Shown in pieces: positions 1-8,572 of a stretch of 64,000 nt of DNA. Under the pieces are notes generated by a model. It worked only from the letters and a program-made list of their open reading frames with translations, did no database searches and was not told where the DNA came from. Positions within the stretch are counted from its first letter, which is position 1, and every line of letters starts with the position of its first letter. Made by a program: the position numbers and the translations under genes. The stretch comes from CAUZIZ01 sp965219855. Lineage in GTDB: Bacteria > Acidobacteriota > UBA6911 > RPQK01 > JAJDTT01. The stretch lies in contig CBDCOR010000015.1 in assembly GCA_965219855.1 (NCBI GenBank), positions 186,001-250,000 of the forward strand. Reading direction: 5' to 3'.

Positions 1-786
1 GCCCAACCGAGCCAAGCGCCGCCCGCTCAGGTCGTGAATGGTGACACAAGCCCCAAGGTTGGGGTAATCCCTATTGACGGTTTGCTCTGTTTTCAATTGG
101 CCAACGTAGACCAGGTCGCCTCTAATGTGCAGCCCACAGGGGCGATGCAGGTTGTTCCACTGGTCCAGGTAGTTGCCCTGATCGTCGAAGATTTGGATTC
201 GGTGATTTTCCCGGTCGGCGATGTAGACCCGGCCCTGAGGATCAGTACAGACGCTGTGAGGAAGGTTGAATTGGCCGGGATCGGTTCCATAATCTCCCCA
301 CGAGAATAGATGTTCGCCCTCCGTGTTGTATTTGTGGACTCGGGCATTTCCGTACCCATCGGAAATGTATAGATCGTCAGTCTTGGGATCGAAGGCGACT
401 TTGGTGGGGCGGTTGAATGGCTTCCCACTCTGAGCCGGCGCCGGCCCGTCGCGGCGACCGATCGACGCCAACAGTTCGCCATCCAGTGTGAACTTCCCGA
501 TCCAATGCCCATCGTCATCGACGCAGTAGATGACTTCCCCGTGACCGGGCTCAGTACGTAGAGTCACTCCGTGGGGGCGGGTAAAGCTCCCTTTACCCCA
601 GGACGTTACCAGGGTGCCGTCTGCCTCGAACACGGTCAGTGGATGATCTCCGCGATCAAAGGCATAGACCCGGTCCTGGGCGTCGACCACCACGTCAACC
701 ACCTCTTTAGAGCCCCACCCGTCGGGGAATCTGGCCCAATCGCTCAACTCTTCATACACAAAATCACCACTGCCAAGTATTGTCAT
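1..786 (-). CDS. NHL-repeat six-bladed beta-propeller protein (3' end beyond window)
   Basis: The minus-strand frame is open from the ATG at 784-786 to base 1, so 262 codons are visible and the C-terminus lies outside the window. An AAGGAG ribosome-binding site sits just upstream of the ATG. The protein has repeated NHL-type blades: GTLVTSWGKGSFTRPHGV, FNRPTKVAFDPKTDDLYISD, PGQFNLPHSVCTDPQGRVYI and DRENHRIQIFDDQGNYL. No signal peptide is seen (it starts MTILGSGDF). NHL propellers act as binding scaffolds or, in the peptidylamidoglycolate-lyase-like subgroup, as enzymes; this sequence does not decide between them. It is transcribed away from the copper genes and shows no clear operon partner inside the window. 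Confidence 0.8.
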   Translation of the reverse strand, partial: MTILGSGDFVYEELSDWARFPDGWGSKEVVDVVVDAQDRVYAFDRGDHPLTVFEADGTLVTSWGKGSFTRPHGVTLRTEPGHGEVIYCVDDDGHWIGKFTLDGELLASIGRRDGPAPAQSGKPFNRPTKVAFDPKTDDLYISDGYGNARVHKYNTEGEHLFSWGDYGTDPGQFNLPHSVCTDPQGRVYIADRENHRIQIFDDQGNYLDQWNNLHRPCGLHIRGDLVYVGQLKTEQTVNRDYPNLGACVTIHDLSGRRLARLG

Positions 787-905
787 GACTTGATCTCCTT
801 ATTCCTCTCTGCGCTATGAATCGCTCGATGCAGCGTGGTTGGCCTCAGGGACCTGTTCAACTGCTGGCGCGGTATCTTGACCTGGGATCCGACACCGCAA
901 GAGTC

Positions 906-1354
906 TCAAGGAGTCTCTAATTGTAACTCCTGTAGCAACTGAGCGTAGGTTTTGATGAGCCCGCCTCGCTGGCGCGAGAATTCTACGGCCTGAGCCCGGT
1001 TCTTGAAGGCAACCAGACTCGGTAGACACCGATCCCAGGCCAGGGTGTATTGCGTGCCCGAGCGATCTTCTTGTATCTGGTCGGTCGGGCAGCAGAGATG
1101 GACCGAGCTGTTTTCCACATAGTGGGCCTCATCGGCTGGAAAGCGTTCGCCGGTAGAGAAGTCCGCCACAGGCCACAGCGGGGACAGCATACTTCGACGG
1201 ACCTCTCATCCTCCAGAAAGATGCTATAGAAGGTAGCTTTGTGCACCGGGCGTCGGCAGATCGAGCAATCCGGCTCCAGCTGAATGTAGACGTAGTAGCC
1301 GGCTCCTATCAGCACGGCGATGATCGCAAGGCTCGCGACGGTCCTGATACCCAT
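906..1354 (-). pseudogene. NosL-like Cys-rich membrane-anchored protein, frameshifted
   Basis: The ATG at 1352-1354 starts an N-terminal membrane anchor (MGIRTVASLAIIAVLIGAGY), then two Cys pairs: CSICRRP and VCCPRCGL. Reading then leaves frame near 1165-1185. The adjacent frame continues with VADFSTGERFPADEAHYVEN, SSVHLCC and WDRCLPSLVAFKNRAQAVEF, ending at 906. Paired Cys motifs followed by a WDRC...F(K)xxxxA tail resemble NosL/heavy-metal-chaperone-like proteins often found beside copper genes. Several residues usually present after CCPRCGL seem to be missing, so a small deletion with frameshift is likely. It is divergent from the copper operon, consistent with a role in copper handling before it broke. 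The family call is by motif only. Confidence 0.6.
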
Positions 1355-1422
1355 GACTGTTGCAGTCCTTTTCGGTATACTTGATTGTAATGTTCCTGAG
1401 ACCTCCCGTCGAGAAGGCTTAT

Positions 1423-1812
1423 ATGCGTGACCGAGGAATCCACAGCCTGATGTCCGTTCTGATTGCGGTCGCAATTCTGTCCGTACAATTCGGAATTGGG
1501 TACACGGCATGTCGGGATTCCATGACGCCCGTGATCAACGGCAGCTGCACAACACTGGATGGTCCGACTTCCGGTTGCCACGCGAGCGATTGCGCTCGTC
1601 TGTGCCAGCTCGCTCCCGAGGAAATAGCCTACAACCTGCCCAAGGGCAATTCTAAATCCCTTCTTTGCAGTCTTGTAACCGAGGTTGCGCCCGAAATTCC
1701 AAGTCTGGGGAGCCCCTCTTCCAAGGGTCTGTTTCTCCCCGCTGGGCCAACCGCAGCGAAGAGCCAGATCAAGGCCAAAGTGTATCTATTGAACGCCTCC
1801 TTCCTGATCTAG
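1423..1812 (+). CDS. small secreted Cys-containing protein ahead of the copper efflux genes
   Basis: 129 residues from the ATG at 1423, with a GAGAAGG ribosome-binding site. Residues 1-27 form a basic N-terminus plus a hydrophobic segment (LMSVLIAVAILSVQFGIGY), so it is exported or anchored. The mature part carries several Cys residues (TAC, GSC, GCHASDCARLC, LLC) including a GCHxxDCxxLC cluster that could bind metal. The C-terminus is LYLL-like and hydrophobic. It lies 174 bases before the outer-membrane factor gene on the same strand. I do not recognise a named family. The Cys/His cluster and position suggest a periplasmic copper-responsive or copper-binding accessory (inference). An ATG 63 bases upstream is possible but would hide the signal peptide. 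Confidence 0.6.
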   Translation: MRDRGIHSLMSVLIAVAILSVQFGIGYTACRDSMTPVINGSCTTLDGPTSGCHASDCARLCQLAPEEIAYNLPKGNSKSLLCSLVTEVAPEIPSLGSPSSKGLFLPAGPTAAKSQIKAKVYLLNASFLI

Positions 1813-1986
1813 TCCCCTCTTTTTTTCCTGACTTGTAGCTTTAGAGGTAATGGGCGGGTGTCGGCAGATTTCGGCTGCAGCCCTCTTTCGAACCTGATTC
1901 TCTCTTCTGAAGAAGACAATGCGACTTGCCGACGGTCTGCGTCGGCGTGATCCTTCGTGATTCGCGATGACTGTTGGGAGGAGCCG

Positions 1987-3273
1987 ATGCTATTCCTACT
2001 TTGCTTGATCTTTCTGTTTCCGGCGTTCGTGTTAGCGCAGCCATACACAGTCAACGGCGACACGCGCCTCGAGGGGCTCATCACAGAAGCGCTCGAGCGA
2101 AGCCCAGACGTGCGGCAATCCTTCGCGCATTACCAGGCGGGGCTTCAGCGCATCCCTCAAGTGACCGCGCTGCCGGACCCGATGCTGGGTCTCACGCAGC
2201 ACGTCCGTAGTCCGGAGACGCGCGTGGGTCCCCAGACGACCGTCGTATCGCTGTCCCAGAGGTTCCCCTGGTTTGGCAAGCTCTCCGACCAGGGCAAGGT
2301 TGCTGCCAAAGAAGCCGCTGCTCTCGCAGAGCTCCACAAGGCAAGCAAGTTGGAAGTGGTTCGACAGGTGAAGCTTGCCTACTACGATCTCTCGTACATT
2401 GACCGGGCCATCACCATTACGCGAGAAGATGAGTTGCTGCTGAGGCACTACGAGCAGCTAGCGCAGGCGCGCTATTCCCAGGGTGTCGGTCTGCAACAAG
2501 GCATCGTGAAGCTGCAGGCCGAAATCACCCGTGATCTCAACCGTCTGACGATTTTGAAACGACAGCGCGTCGACGCTGAGGCCGTTCTCAACACACTTCG
2601 GGATCATCCAGCAGAAAGCCCCGTTGCCTTGGTTGAATTCCCACAGCGCCCAAGGGTCCAGCTCAACCTCAGCCGACTCTATGCGAGCGGCAGAAGTGCG
2701 AGACCAGAGGTCAAGGCGGCGTTTCTAGATATCGAGCTCAACGAAAAGCGTATTCACCTTGCTAAGCGCCAGTATTGGCCGGACTTCACGCTGGGCGCTT
2801 CCTGGGGAAATGTCCTCAGCAGAAACGACGAGTTTGGGTTCCTGAGCCCGCCTGAGAATAACGGTAAAGATGTTTACAGCTTAACCGTTGGGGTCAACAT
2901 TCCCCTCTTCCGCGACAAGTACGACGCAGGTGTGCGTGAGGCCGCCGAGGGCTTCTCGGCAGCCCGTCAGGCCTACCGCAACACGGTCAATAAGGTGGAA
3001 CTGTCGATTCGTTCCCTTGGTTTTCGTATCCAGACCATCCAAGAGCAGATAGATCTGTTCGAGAGGGCGCTGATCCCCCAGGCTGAGCAAGCCCTTCGCT
3101 CCACCGAAGCGGCCTACTCCACGGGCACCGTAGGAGTGATTGACCTGTTGGACGGCGAGCGGGTGCTGCTCGAGGTCCGTGTCGGGCTTGCCCGCCTTGC
3201 CACCGACTACATGAAGGCCCTGGCCCAGATGGAACGTGCGATCGGGTCGCCCTTCCCGGAGGTAAAGCCATGA
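1987..3273 (+). CDS. cusC: CusC/TolC-family outer-membrane efflux channel
   Basis: 428 residues starting MLFLLCLIFLFPAFVLA, a clear signal peptide. This start is chosen over an in-frame ATG 30 bases upstream because GGAGGAGCC lies just before it. The mature protein has the duplicated coiled-coil TolC layout: LxxLIxxALERSPDVRQ near the N-terminus, long amphipathic helices around residues 130-200, a repeat around 230-330, and a C-terminal half ending in an LLDGERVLLEVRVGLARLAT helix. Members trimerise to form the outer-membrane channel of tripartite pumps. The gene overlaps cusB by 4 bases (ATGA), so the two are translationally coupled. The identity of the pump is set by the HME-type cusA downstream. 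Confidence 0.9.
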   Translation: MLFLLCLIFLFPAFVLAQPYTVNGDTRLEGLITEALERSPDVRQSFAHYQAGLQRIPQVTALPDPMLGLTQHVRSPETRVGPQTTVVSLSQRFPWFGKLSDQGKVAAKEAAALAELHKASKLEVVRQVKLAYYDLSYIDRAITITREDELLLRHYEQLAQARYSQGVGLQQGIVKLQAEITRDLNRLTILKRQRVDAEAVLNTLRDHPAESPVALVEFPQRPRVQLNLSRLYASGRSARPEVKAAFLDIELNEKRIHLAKRQYWPDFTLGASWGNVLSRNDEFGFLSPPENNGKDVYSLTVGVNIPLFRDKYDAGVREAAEGFSAARQAYRNTVNKVELSIRSLGFRIQTIQEQIDLFERALIPQAEQALRSTEAAYSTGTVGVIDLLDGERVLLEVRVGLARLATDYMKALAQMERAIGSPFPEVKP

Positions 3274-4670
3274 CCGCAAAACCTAGAGCCGTTCTACTTG
3301 TGGCCACTGGGGTCGTGTTCGGATTTCTTGTGTGCTCGGTGGTGGTCTGGAATCCTGCGGGGTGGTCTTGGATTGAGCACTTGCTGGGTCGCCCCTCGGT
3401 TCGCTCTGAAGTCGACAGCGAGATGGAGCAAGATCCGTCGGAGCATTCCACCCATCCGGACGAGCCCAGGCAGGCACGCACCGAGCGAAAGATCCTCTAT
3501 TGGCGCGCCCCGATGGACCGCAGCTACATACGCAATCAGCCCGGAAAGTCACCCATGGGAATGGACCTCGTCCCGGTCTACGAGGAGGAGACTCCTGCTG
3601 AGGGTGGGGTGCGCGTCAGCCCCAGCTTTCTTCAGAACTTCGCGGTTCGCACCACCGAGGCCAAGCGCGGCTCATTGGCCATCGACATTCGCACTGTTGG
3701 CACTTTGGCGCACAACGAGGAGCGGGTCTATTCGGTCAACACCAAGTTTGAGGGTTGGATCGAGAAGGCGCGCTTCAACAATGTCGGAGAGCAAGTAAAG
3801 AAGGGAGAGGTCTTGTTTGAGATCTACAGCCCGCAGCTGGTTACCACTCAACAGGAGTATCTGGCTGCCATGGATTACGTCCGACGGCTCACCGACAATG
3901 AAGCCTACCCCGATGCTATCGAGCGCGCAAAGTCGCTTCTGGAATCTGCTCGCGAGCGCCTTCGCCACTGGGACATCTCCGAGGACCAGATCCAAGCCCT
4001 GGAGCGGAGCAAGCAGGTAGGCCGCACCGTCGCGTTCGTCTCGCCGAACTCCGGTTTCGTCGTGGACAAGATGGGCGACTCGTTGGAGGGCATGAGGCTC
4101 AGTCCCGGCATGACCGTCCTCAAGCTTGCCGATCACTCAACCCTGTGGGCTGAAGTCCAGTTTTTCGAACATCACCTTCGACATCTTCGAGAGGGTCAGG
4201 ATGTCACGGTCGAGATCGATGCATTTCCGGGTCGACGCTGGAACGGAAAGATTCTCTTCTTCCGTCCAGCGGTCAACCCTCAGACGCGAACCCTGACGGC
4301 CTTCGTCGAAGTCGCAAACCGCGATCTCCGGCTGCGTCCGCAGATGTATGCCAACATCTTGGTCCGGGTACCAGGGGCTTCGAATGCCGTCATGGTGCCC
4401 GATGAAGCGATTCTCCACAGTGGAGCGCGGGCCGTGGTCGTCGTTGCCACGAGGGGCAACCGCTTTGAACCGCGGGAAGTACGCCTGGGCGTGGCCAGCG
4501 GTGGGATGCAGGAGATCCTCAGTGGTCTTTCGGCCGGCGAACAGGTGGTAACGTCCTCGCAGTTCCTCATCGATTCCGAGAGCAACCTCAAAGCCGCTAT
4601 CAGCCAACTTCTGGGCGACCACGGCGAAGAACACGGCGGTGCTCCAATGCCCATGACCGAACAGCACTGA
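3270..4670 (+). CDS. cusB: CusB-type membrane-fusion (periplasmic adaptor) protein
   Basis: 466 residues. Residues 5-30 form an uncleaved N-terminal anchor (AVLLVATGVVFGFLVCSVVV). Residues 75-105 match the heavy-metal-binding domain that precedes many CusB proteins, with KSPMGMDLVPVYEEE and its Met residues visible; the usual Cys of YxCPMHP is absent here, giving YWRAPMD. The barrel-sandwich hybrid, alpha-hairpin (QLVTTQQEYLAAMDYVRRL) and beta-barrel segments follow. The C-terminus is Met/His-rich (EEHGGAPMPMTEQH), a likely extra Cu/Ag ligand cluster. It links CusC to CusA and hands over Cu(I)/Ag(I). It overlaps cusC by 4 bases and is 10 bases before cusA. Confidence 0.92.
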   Translation: MTAKPRAVLLVATGVVFGFLVCSVVVWNPAGWSWIEHLLGRPSVRSEVDSEMEQDPSEHSTHPDEPRQARTERKILYWRAPMDRSYIRNQPGKSPMGMDLVPVYEEETPAEGGVRVSPSFLQNFAVRTTEAKRGSLAIDIRTVGTLAHNEERVYSVNTKFEGWIEKARFNNVGEQVKKGEVLFEIYSPQLVTTQQEYLAAMDYVRRLTDNEAYPDAIERAKSLLESARERLRHWDISEDQIQALERSKQVGRTVAFVSPNSGFVVDKMGDSLEGMRLSPGMTVLKLADHSTLWAEVQFFEHHLRHLREGQDVTVEIDAFPGRRWNGKILFFRPAVNPQTRTLTAFVEVANRDLRLRPQMYANILVRVPGASNAVMVPDEAILHSGARAVVVVATRGNRFEPREVRLGVASGGMQEILSGLSAGEQVVTSSQFLIDSESNLKAAISQLLGDHGEEHGGAPMPMTEQH

Positions 4671-4680
4671 GGACGAAGCC

Positions 4681-7600
4681 ATGTTCGCACACATCATCGA
4701 AGGTGCTATTCGGCAAAGATTTCTGGTGGTTTTGGGAGCGCTGTTTCTCTCCGCAGCCGGGATCTATTCGCTCTCGCGCACGCCCCTCGATGCTATCCCG
4801 GATCTTTCCGACGTCCAGGTTATCGTCTACACCGGATATCCTGGCCAGGCACCTCGGATCGTCGAAGACCAGGTGACCTATCCGCTCACCACCCAGATGC
4901 TCGCGGTACCCCATGCCAAAGTGGTTCGCGGTTACTCGTTCTTTGGATTCTCGTTCGTCTACATCATCTTCGAAGAGGGTACCGACCTGTATTGGGCCAG
5001 AAGTCGTGTGCTGGAATACCTCAACTACGTCTCTGGAAAGCTTCCGCCGGGCGTTACTCCGACGCTAGGCCCCGATGCTACTGGTGTGGGATGGGCGTTC
5101 ATGTATGCGCTCAAGTCGGACCGCCACGACCTGAGCGAGCTGCGTTCAATCCAGGATTGGTTCCTCAAGTATGAGCTCACCAGCGTTGAGGGCGTCTCCG
5201 AAGTCGCCAGTATCGGAGGCTTCGTTCGCCAGTATCAGATCACCGTCGATCCCAACAAGCTTCGCGTCTACGGAATTCCGATTTCGAAGATTCGGATGGC
5301 TGTCCAAAACAGTAACAGCGACGTGGGGGGGCGTCTGCTCGAGGTTGCGGAAAAGGAATTCATGATTCGAGGACTCGGCTACATCGAGTCGGTCGAGGAC
5401 ATCCGCAAAGTCGTGCTCGGAGTCGATCCGGCGGGCACGCCCATCTTGCTTCGAGACGTTGCGCGTGTGAGCGTCGGACCCGATATCCGTCGAGGGCTTG
5501 CAGACTGGAATGGCGAGGGCGAGATAGTGGGTGGGATCGTCGTAGTTCGCCACGGAGCAGACACGCTGGAGGTCATCCAGGACGTCAAGGCCAAAATCGA
5601 AGAGATCGATCCGGGCTTGCCCGAAGGGGTCGAAATCGAGGTGGCTTACGACCGTTCGACACTGATTGAGCGTTCAGTCGAAAGCCTCGAGTCGAGCCTC
5701 ACCCAGCAGTTCATGATCGTGGGACTCGTCTGCCTGGTCTTCCTCTTTCATGTCCGGAGTGGCCTGGTGGCCATCATCACACTTCCGGTGGGTATTTTGA
5801 TGGCGTTTATCGCCATCTATTTCCAAGGTCTGAACCTCAACATCATGTCGCTCGGCGGCATTGCCGTAGCCATTGGAACGATGGTCGATGCTGGCATCGT
5901 CATGGTCGAGAACGCCCACAAGCAACTGGCACGGGACGGCGGCAAGAAACCTCACTGGGAGATCATCGCGGCTTCGTGCAAGGAGGTAGGCCCATCGCTG
6001 TTCTTTTCGCTGCTCGTAATCACCGTGTCTTTCATGCCCGTATTCACGCTCGAAGCCCAGGAGGGACGGCTCTTCAAGCCGCTAGCGTTTACCAAGACCT
6101 ATGCTATGGCTGCAGCGGCGCTGCTTTCGGTAACGCTGGTTCCGGTTCTGGTCGGCTACTGGGTGCGGGGTCGTATCAGGCCCGAGGAGAAAAACCCTAT
6201 CAGTCGGATACTTATCTTCCTCTACAAGCCGGTCCTGGCGTTGGTGCTTCGCTTCAAGCTCGTGGTCGTTACCCTGGTTCTGCTCGCGCTTGCGCTCACA
6301 ACAGTGCCCTTCTCGCGCCTGGGTTCAGAGTTCATGCCGCCCTTGTGGGAAGGGGACCTGCTCTACATGCCGACAACCTTTCCCGGGATCTCGATCACCA
6401 AGGCACGCGAGATTCTTCAGCAGACGGATAAGATCATCAAGACCTTTCCCGAGGTGCACCACGTCTTCGGGAAAGTCGGCCGAGCCGAGACGGCGACCGA
6501 CCCTGCGCCACTGTCGATGATTGAGACTACCATCATGCTCAAGCCCGAGAGCGAGTGGCGGTCGGGCATGACCCCGAAGAAGCTGACCGAGGAGATGGAT
6601 GCAGCTCTCCAGATCCCGGGTCTCACCAACGTTTGGACCATGCCAATCAAGACCCGCATCGACATGCTCTCGACCGGCATCAAGACCCCGGTCGGTATCA
6701 AGATCGGCGGTTCTGATCTCAAGGTGCTGGAGCAGTTGGGAAAAAGGGTCGAGCAGGTCCTGCGCGGCGTTCCCGGTACGCTCAGTGTCTACTCCGAGCG
6801 TGTCATGGGCGGAAACTACCTCGACTTCAAGATCAACCGGGACTCGATTGCTCGCTATGGCCTGGAGGTCGGAGACGTCCAAGACATCATTCAGACGGCG
6901 ATCGGCGGGATGAACATCACCACTACGATTGAGGGCCTGGAACGCTATCCGGTCAATCTTCGTTATAGCCGGGAGCTCAGGGACGATCTGCCAGCCCTCC
7001 GTTCCGTGCTTGTCCCAACAGCCAAAGGCCAACATATTCCACTGGGCCAGCTTGCCGATGTCAGTTACGTCCTCGGGCCGCCGGCGATCAAGAGCGAGAA
7101 CGCCAGGCCCAACGCCTGGGTCTATGTCGACATTCGCGACATCGACGTCGGAACCTATGTCCAGAACGCGAGGAGAGCTGTCGCTGAAGCCGTCGAGGTG
7201 CCCCCCGGCTACACCATCTCCTGGAGCGGCCAGTACGAGTACATGCAGCGTGCCCAGCAGCGTCTGCTCTACGTGATTCCGCTGACGCTCCTTCTCATCT
7301 TTGTCATCATCTACTTGAACACCAACTCCGTTATCGAGACAGTCCTTGTTCTTTTGGGCGTGCCGTTTGCGCTTAGCGGATCGGTCTGGCTGCTGTATGT
7401 CCTCGATTACAACCTCAGCATCGCAGTCTGGGTGGGCGCTATCGCCCTGGCGGGCCTCTATGCCGAGACCGCCATTGTCCTTCTTCTCTACCTTGACATC
7501 TCCTACCGGGATTTCGAGGAACGCGGTCTCTTGACCGACAGAAACGCGCTCATTCAGAGCATCCATGAGGGTTCCGTCAAGCGCGTGCGCCCGATTCTGA

Positions 7601-7827
7601 TGACCATCGCCACCGACGTGATCGGGCTTCTTCCCATCATGTGGAGCACCGGCGCCGGGGCGGATGTGATGAAACGTATCGCGACTCCCTTGGTCGGAGG
7701 CGTGGTCACCTCGGGCGTTGTAGTGTTGGTTGTCTACCCCCTCATCTATTACTTGTGGAAGTCGCGCGGCCTGCCAAAGGGCGAGCCCTTTCAAGGCTTT
7801 CGAAAACTCGAGGAGATCCAATCATGA
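4681..7827 (+). CDS. cusA: CusA-type heavy-metal RND efflux pump (Cu/Ag)
   Basis: 1048 residues, the usual full length for HME-RND pumps. The N-terminus has the first membrane helix and the signature DAIPDLSDVQVIV. TM4 carries the proton-relay acids in AIGTMVDAGIVMVENAHKQL. Periplasmic segments hold the Met residues expected for a Cu(I)/Ag(I) path (GDLLYMP, SMIETTIML, TMPIKTRIDMLSTGIK); the last is typical of the CusA/SilA clade rather than Zn/Co/Ni CzcA. The second half repeats the six-helix RND unit. The stop overlaps the next gene's ATG (ATGA), so a fourth protein is co-translated. No cusF or cusRS genes are inside the window. The gene is intact. Confidence 0.95.
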   Translation: MFAHIIEGAIRQRFLVVLGALFLSAAGIYSLSRTPLDAIPDLSDVQVIVYTGYPGQAPRIVEDQVTYPLTTQMLAVPHAKVVRGYSFFGFSFVYIIFEEGTDLYWARSRVLEYLNYVSGKLPPGVTPTLGPDATGVGWAFMYALKSDRHDLSELRSIQDWFLKYELTSVEGVSEVASIGGFVRQYQITVDPNKLRVYGIPISKIRMAVQNSNSDVGGRLLEVAEKEFMIRGLGYIESVEDIRKVVLGVDPAGTPILLRDVARVSVGPDIRRGLADWNGEGEIVGGIVVVRHGADTLEVIQDVKAKIEEIDPGLPEGVEIEVAYDRSTLIERSVESLESSLTQQFMIVGLVCLVFLFHVRSGLVAIITLPVGILMAFIAIYFQGLNLNIMSLGGIAVAIGTMVDAGIVMVENAHKQLARDGGKKPHWEIIAASCKEVGPSLFFSLLVITVSFMPVFTLEAQEGRLFKPLAFTKTYAMAAAALLSVTLVPVLVGYWVRGRIRPEEKNPISRILIFLYKPVLALVLRFKLVVVTLVLLALALTTVPFSRLGSEFMPPLWEGDLLYMPTTFPGISITKAREILQQTDKIIKTFPEVHHVFGKVGRAETATDPAPLSMIETTIMLKPESEWRSGMTPKKLTEEMDAALQIPGLTNVWTMPIKTRIDMLSTGIKTPVGIKIGGSDLKVLEQLGKRVEQVLRGVPGTLSVYSERVMGGNYLDFKINRDSIARYGLEVGDVQDIIQTAIGGMNITTTIEGLERYPVNLRYSRELRDDLPALRSVLVPTAKGQHIPLGQLADVSYVLGPPAIKSENARPNAWVYVDIRDIDVGTYVQNARRAVAEAVEVPPGYTISWSGQYEYMQRAQQRLLYVIPLTLLLIFVIIYLNTNSVIETVLVLLGVPFALSGSVWLLYVLDYNLSIAVWVGAIALAGLYAETAIVLLLYLDISYRDFEERGLLTDRNALIQSIHEGSVKRVRPILMTIATDVIGLLPIMWSTGAGADVMKRIATPLVGGVVTSGVVVLVVYPLIYYLWKSRGLPKGEPFQGFRKLEEIQS

Positions 7828-8516
7828 AGATGCTTCTTCTGCTTCTCAGCACTGGGATCGGCCTGGCCGACACGAGTCTCGATGTGGTTCACAAGAAGCG
7901 CCTTTGGTTCGACCAGGAAGGCAGTATTCGAATCGACGCTTCGGGGATTTCGTTCCGGCCGACCGGCAAAGACGAGGAAGCCCGCAGCTGGGCCTATGCG
8001 GACATCCAGTTCCTCGACCGGATGAGCCTCACCGAGTTTCGCTTGCTCACCTACGAAGATGTGGCTTGGCGGCTGGGCCAGGACCGGCGCTACCACTTCG
8101 AGATCACATCAGGTGAGTTCTCGAATGAGCTCTTCGCTGAGGTCGAGGCACGAATGGGACAGCCTCTGACCGATCGTGTGGTCACCCGACCCAAGACGGC
8201 GGAACAGGAACTCGCCGTCAAGCACTTGACAAGGTTTGGTGGTTCAGAAGGCACACTCTTTTTCACGCCAGAGCGAATCGTCTACGCGACCGACGCCAAG
8301 AAGGGCTCCCGCCAGTGGCTATTGACCCGCGACGTTCAGTCAATCTGGTCGGTTGATCGTTATCGGCTCGAGATTCATGTCTACGAAGACAACCCCGGCG
8401 AGTTCCGACGGGCCAGGGTCTACAAGTTTGCCCTCAAGCAGCAGCTCAATCAGCAGTTCTACAGCCGGCTCAAGCTCAAGTTGTACGGCCTGGAGAGGGC
8501 CCGCGGAGTGCCTTGA
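7824..8516 (+). CDS. conserved exported protein coupled to cusA, function unknown
   Basis: 230 residues from the ATG at 7824, which overlaps the cusA stop by 4 bases. It starts MKMLLLLLSTGIGLA, a probable short signal peptide. The body contains two similar halves of beta-rich character: one around RIDASGISFRPTGKDEEARS / YADIQFLDRMS, the other around GSEGTLFFTPERIVYAT / QWLLTRDVQSI. This pattern recalls GRAM/PH-like or DUF-type beta domains. No Cys or Met cluster is seen. The tight coupling makes it part of the Cus operon; whether it is an assembly factor, lipoprotein-like accessory or sensor is not visible. I do not recognise the family. It may be the least described member of this efflux system. 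Confidence 0.75.
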   Translation: MKMLLLLLSTGIGLADTSLDVVHKKRLWFDQEGSIRIDASGISFRPTGKDEEARSWAYADIQFLDRMSLTEFRLLTYEDVAWRLGQDRRYHFEITSGEFSNELFAEVEARMGQPLTDRVVTRPKTAEQELAVKHLTRFGGSEGTLFFTPERIVYATDAKKGSRQWLLTRDVQSIWSVDRYRLEIHVYEDNPGEFRRARVYKFALKQQLNQQFYSRLKLKLYGLERARGVP

Positions 8517-8540
8517 TTGCTACTCTCCTCAAACAGGACT

Positions 8541-8558
8541 CTACCGTTCTTGCGGTAG
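8541..8558. terminator. weak hairpin between convergent genes
   Basis: CTACCG and CGGTAG pair around a six-base loop in the 56-base gap between the Cus operon and the convergent kinase gene. There is no clear T-run on either side, so it is only a possible bidirectional terminator. Confidence 0.3.
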
Positions 8559-8572
8559 GTGAGTGCTCCCCT

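Noticed and set aside
6325..7821. Long open frame of 498 codons on the minus strand
   Set aside because: It lies exactly antisense to cusA, which has full domain support; codon mirror effect.
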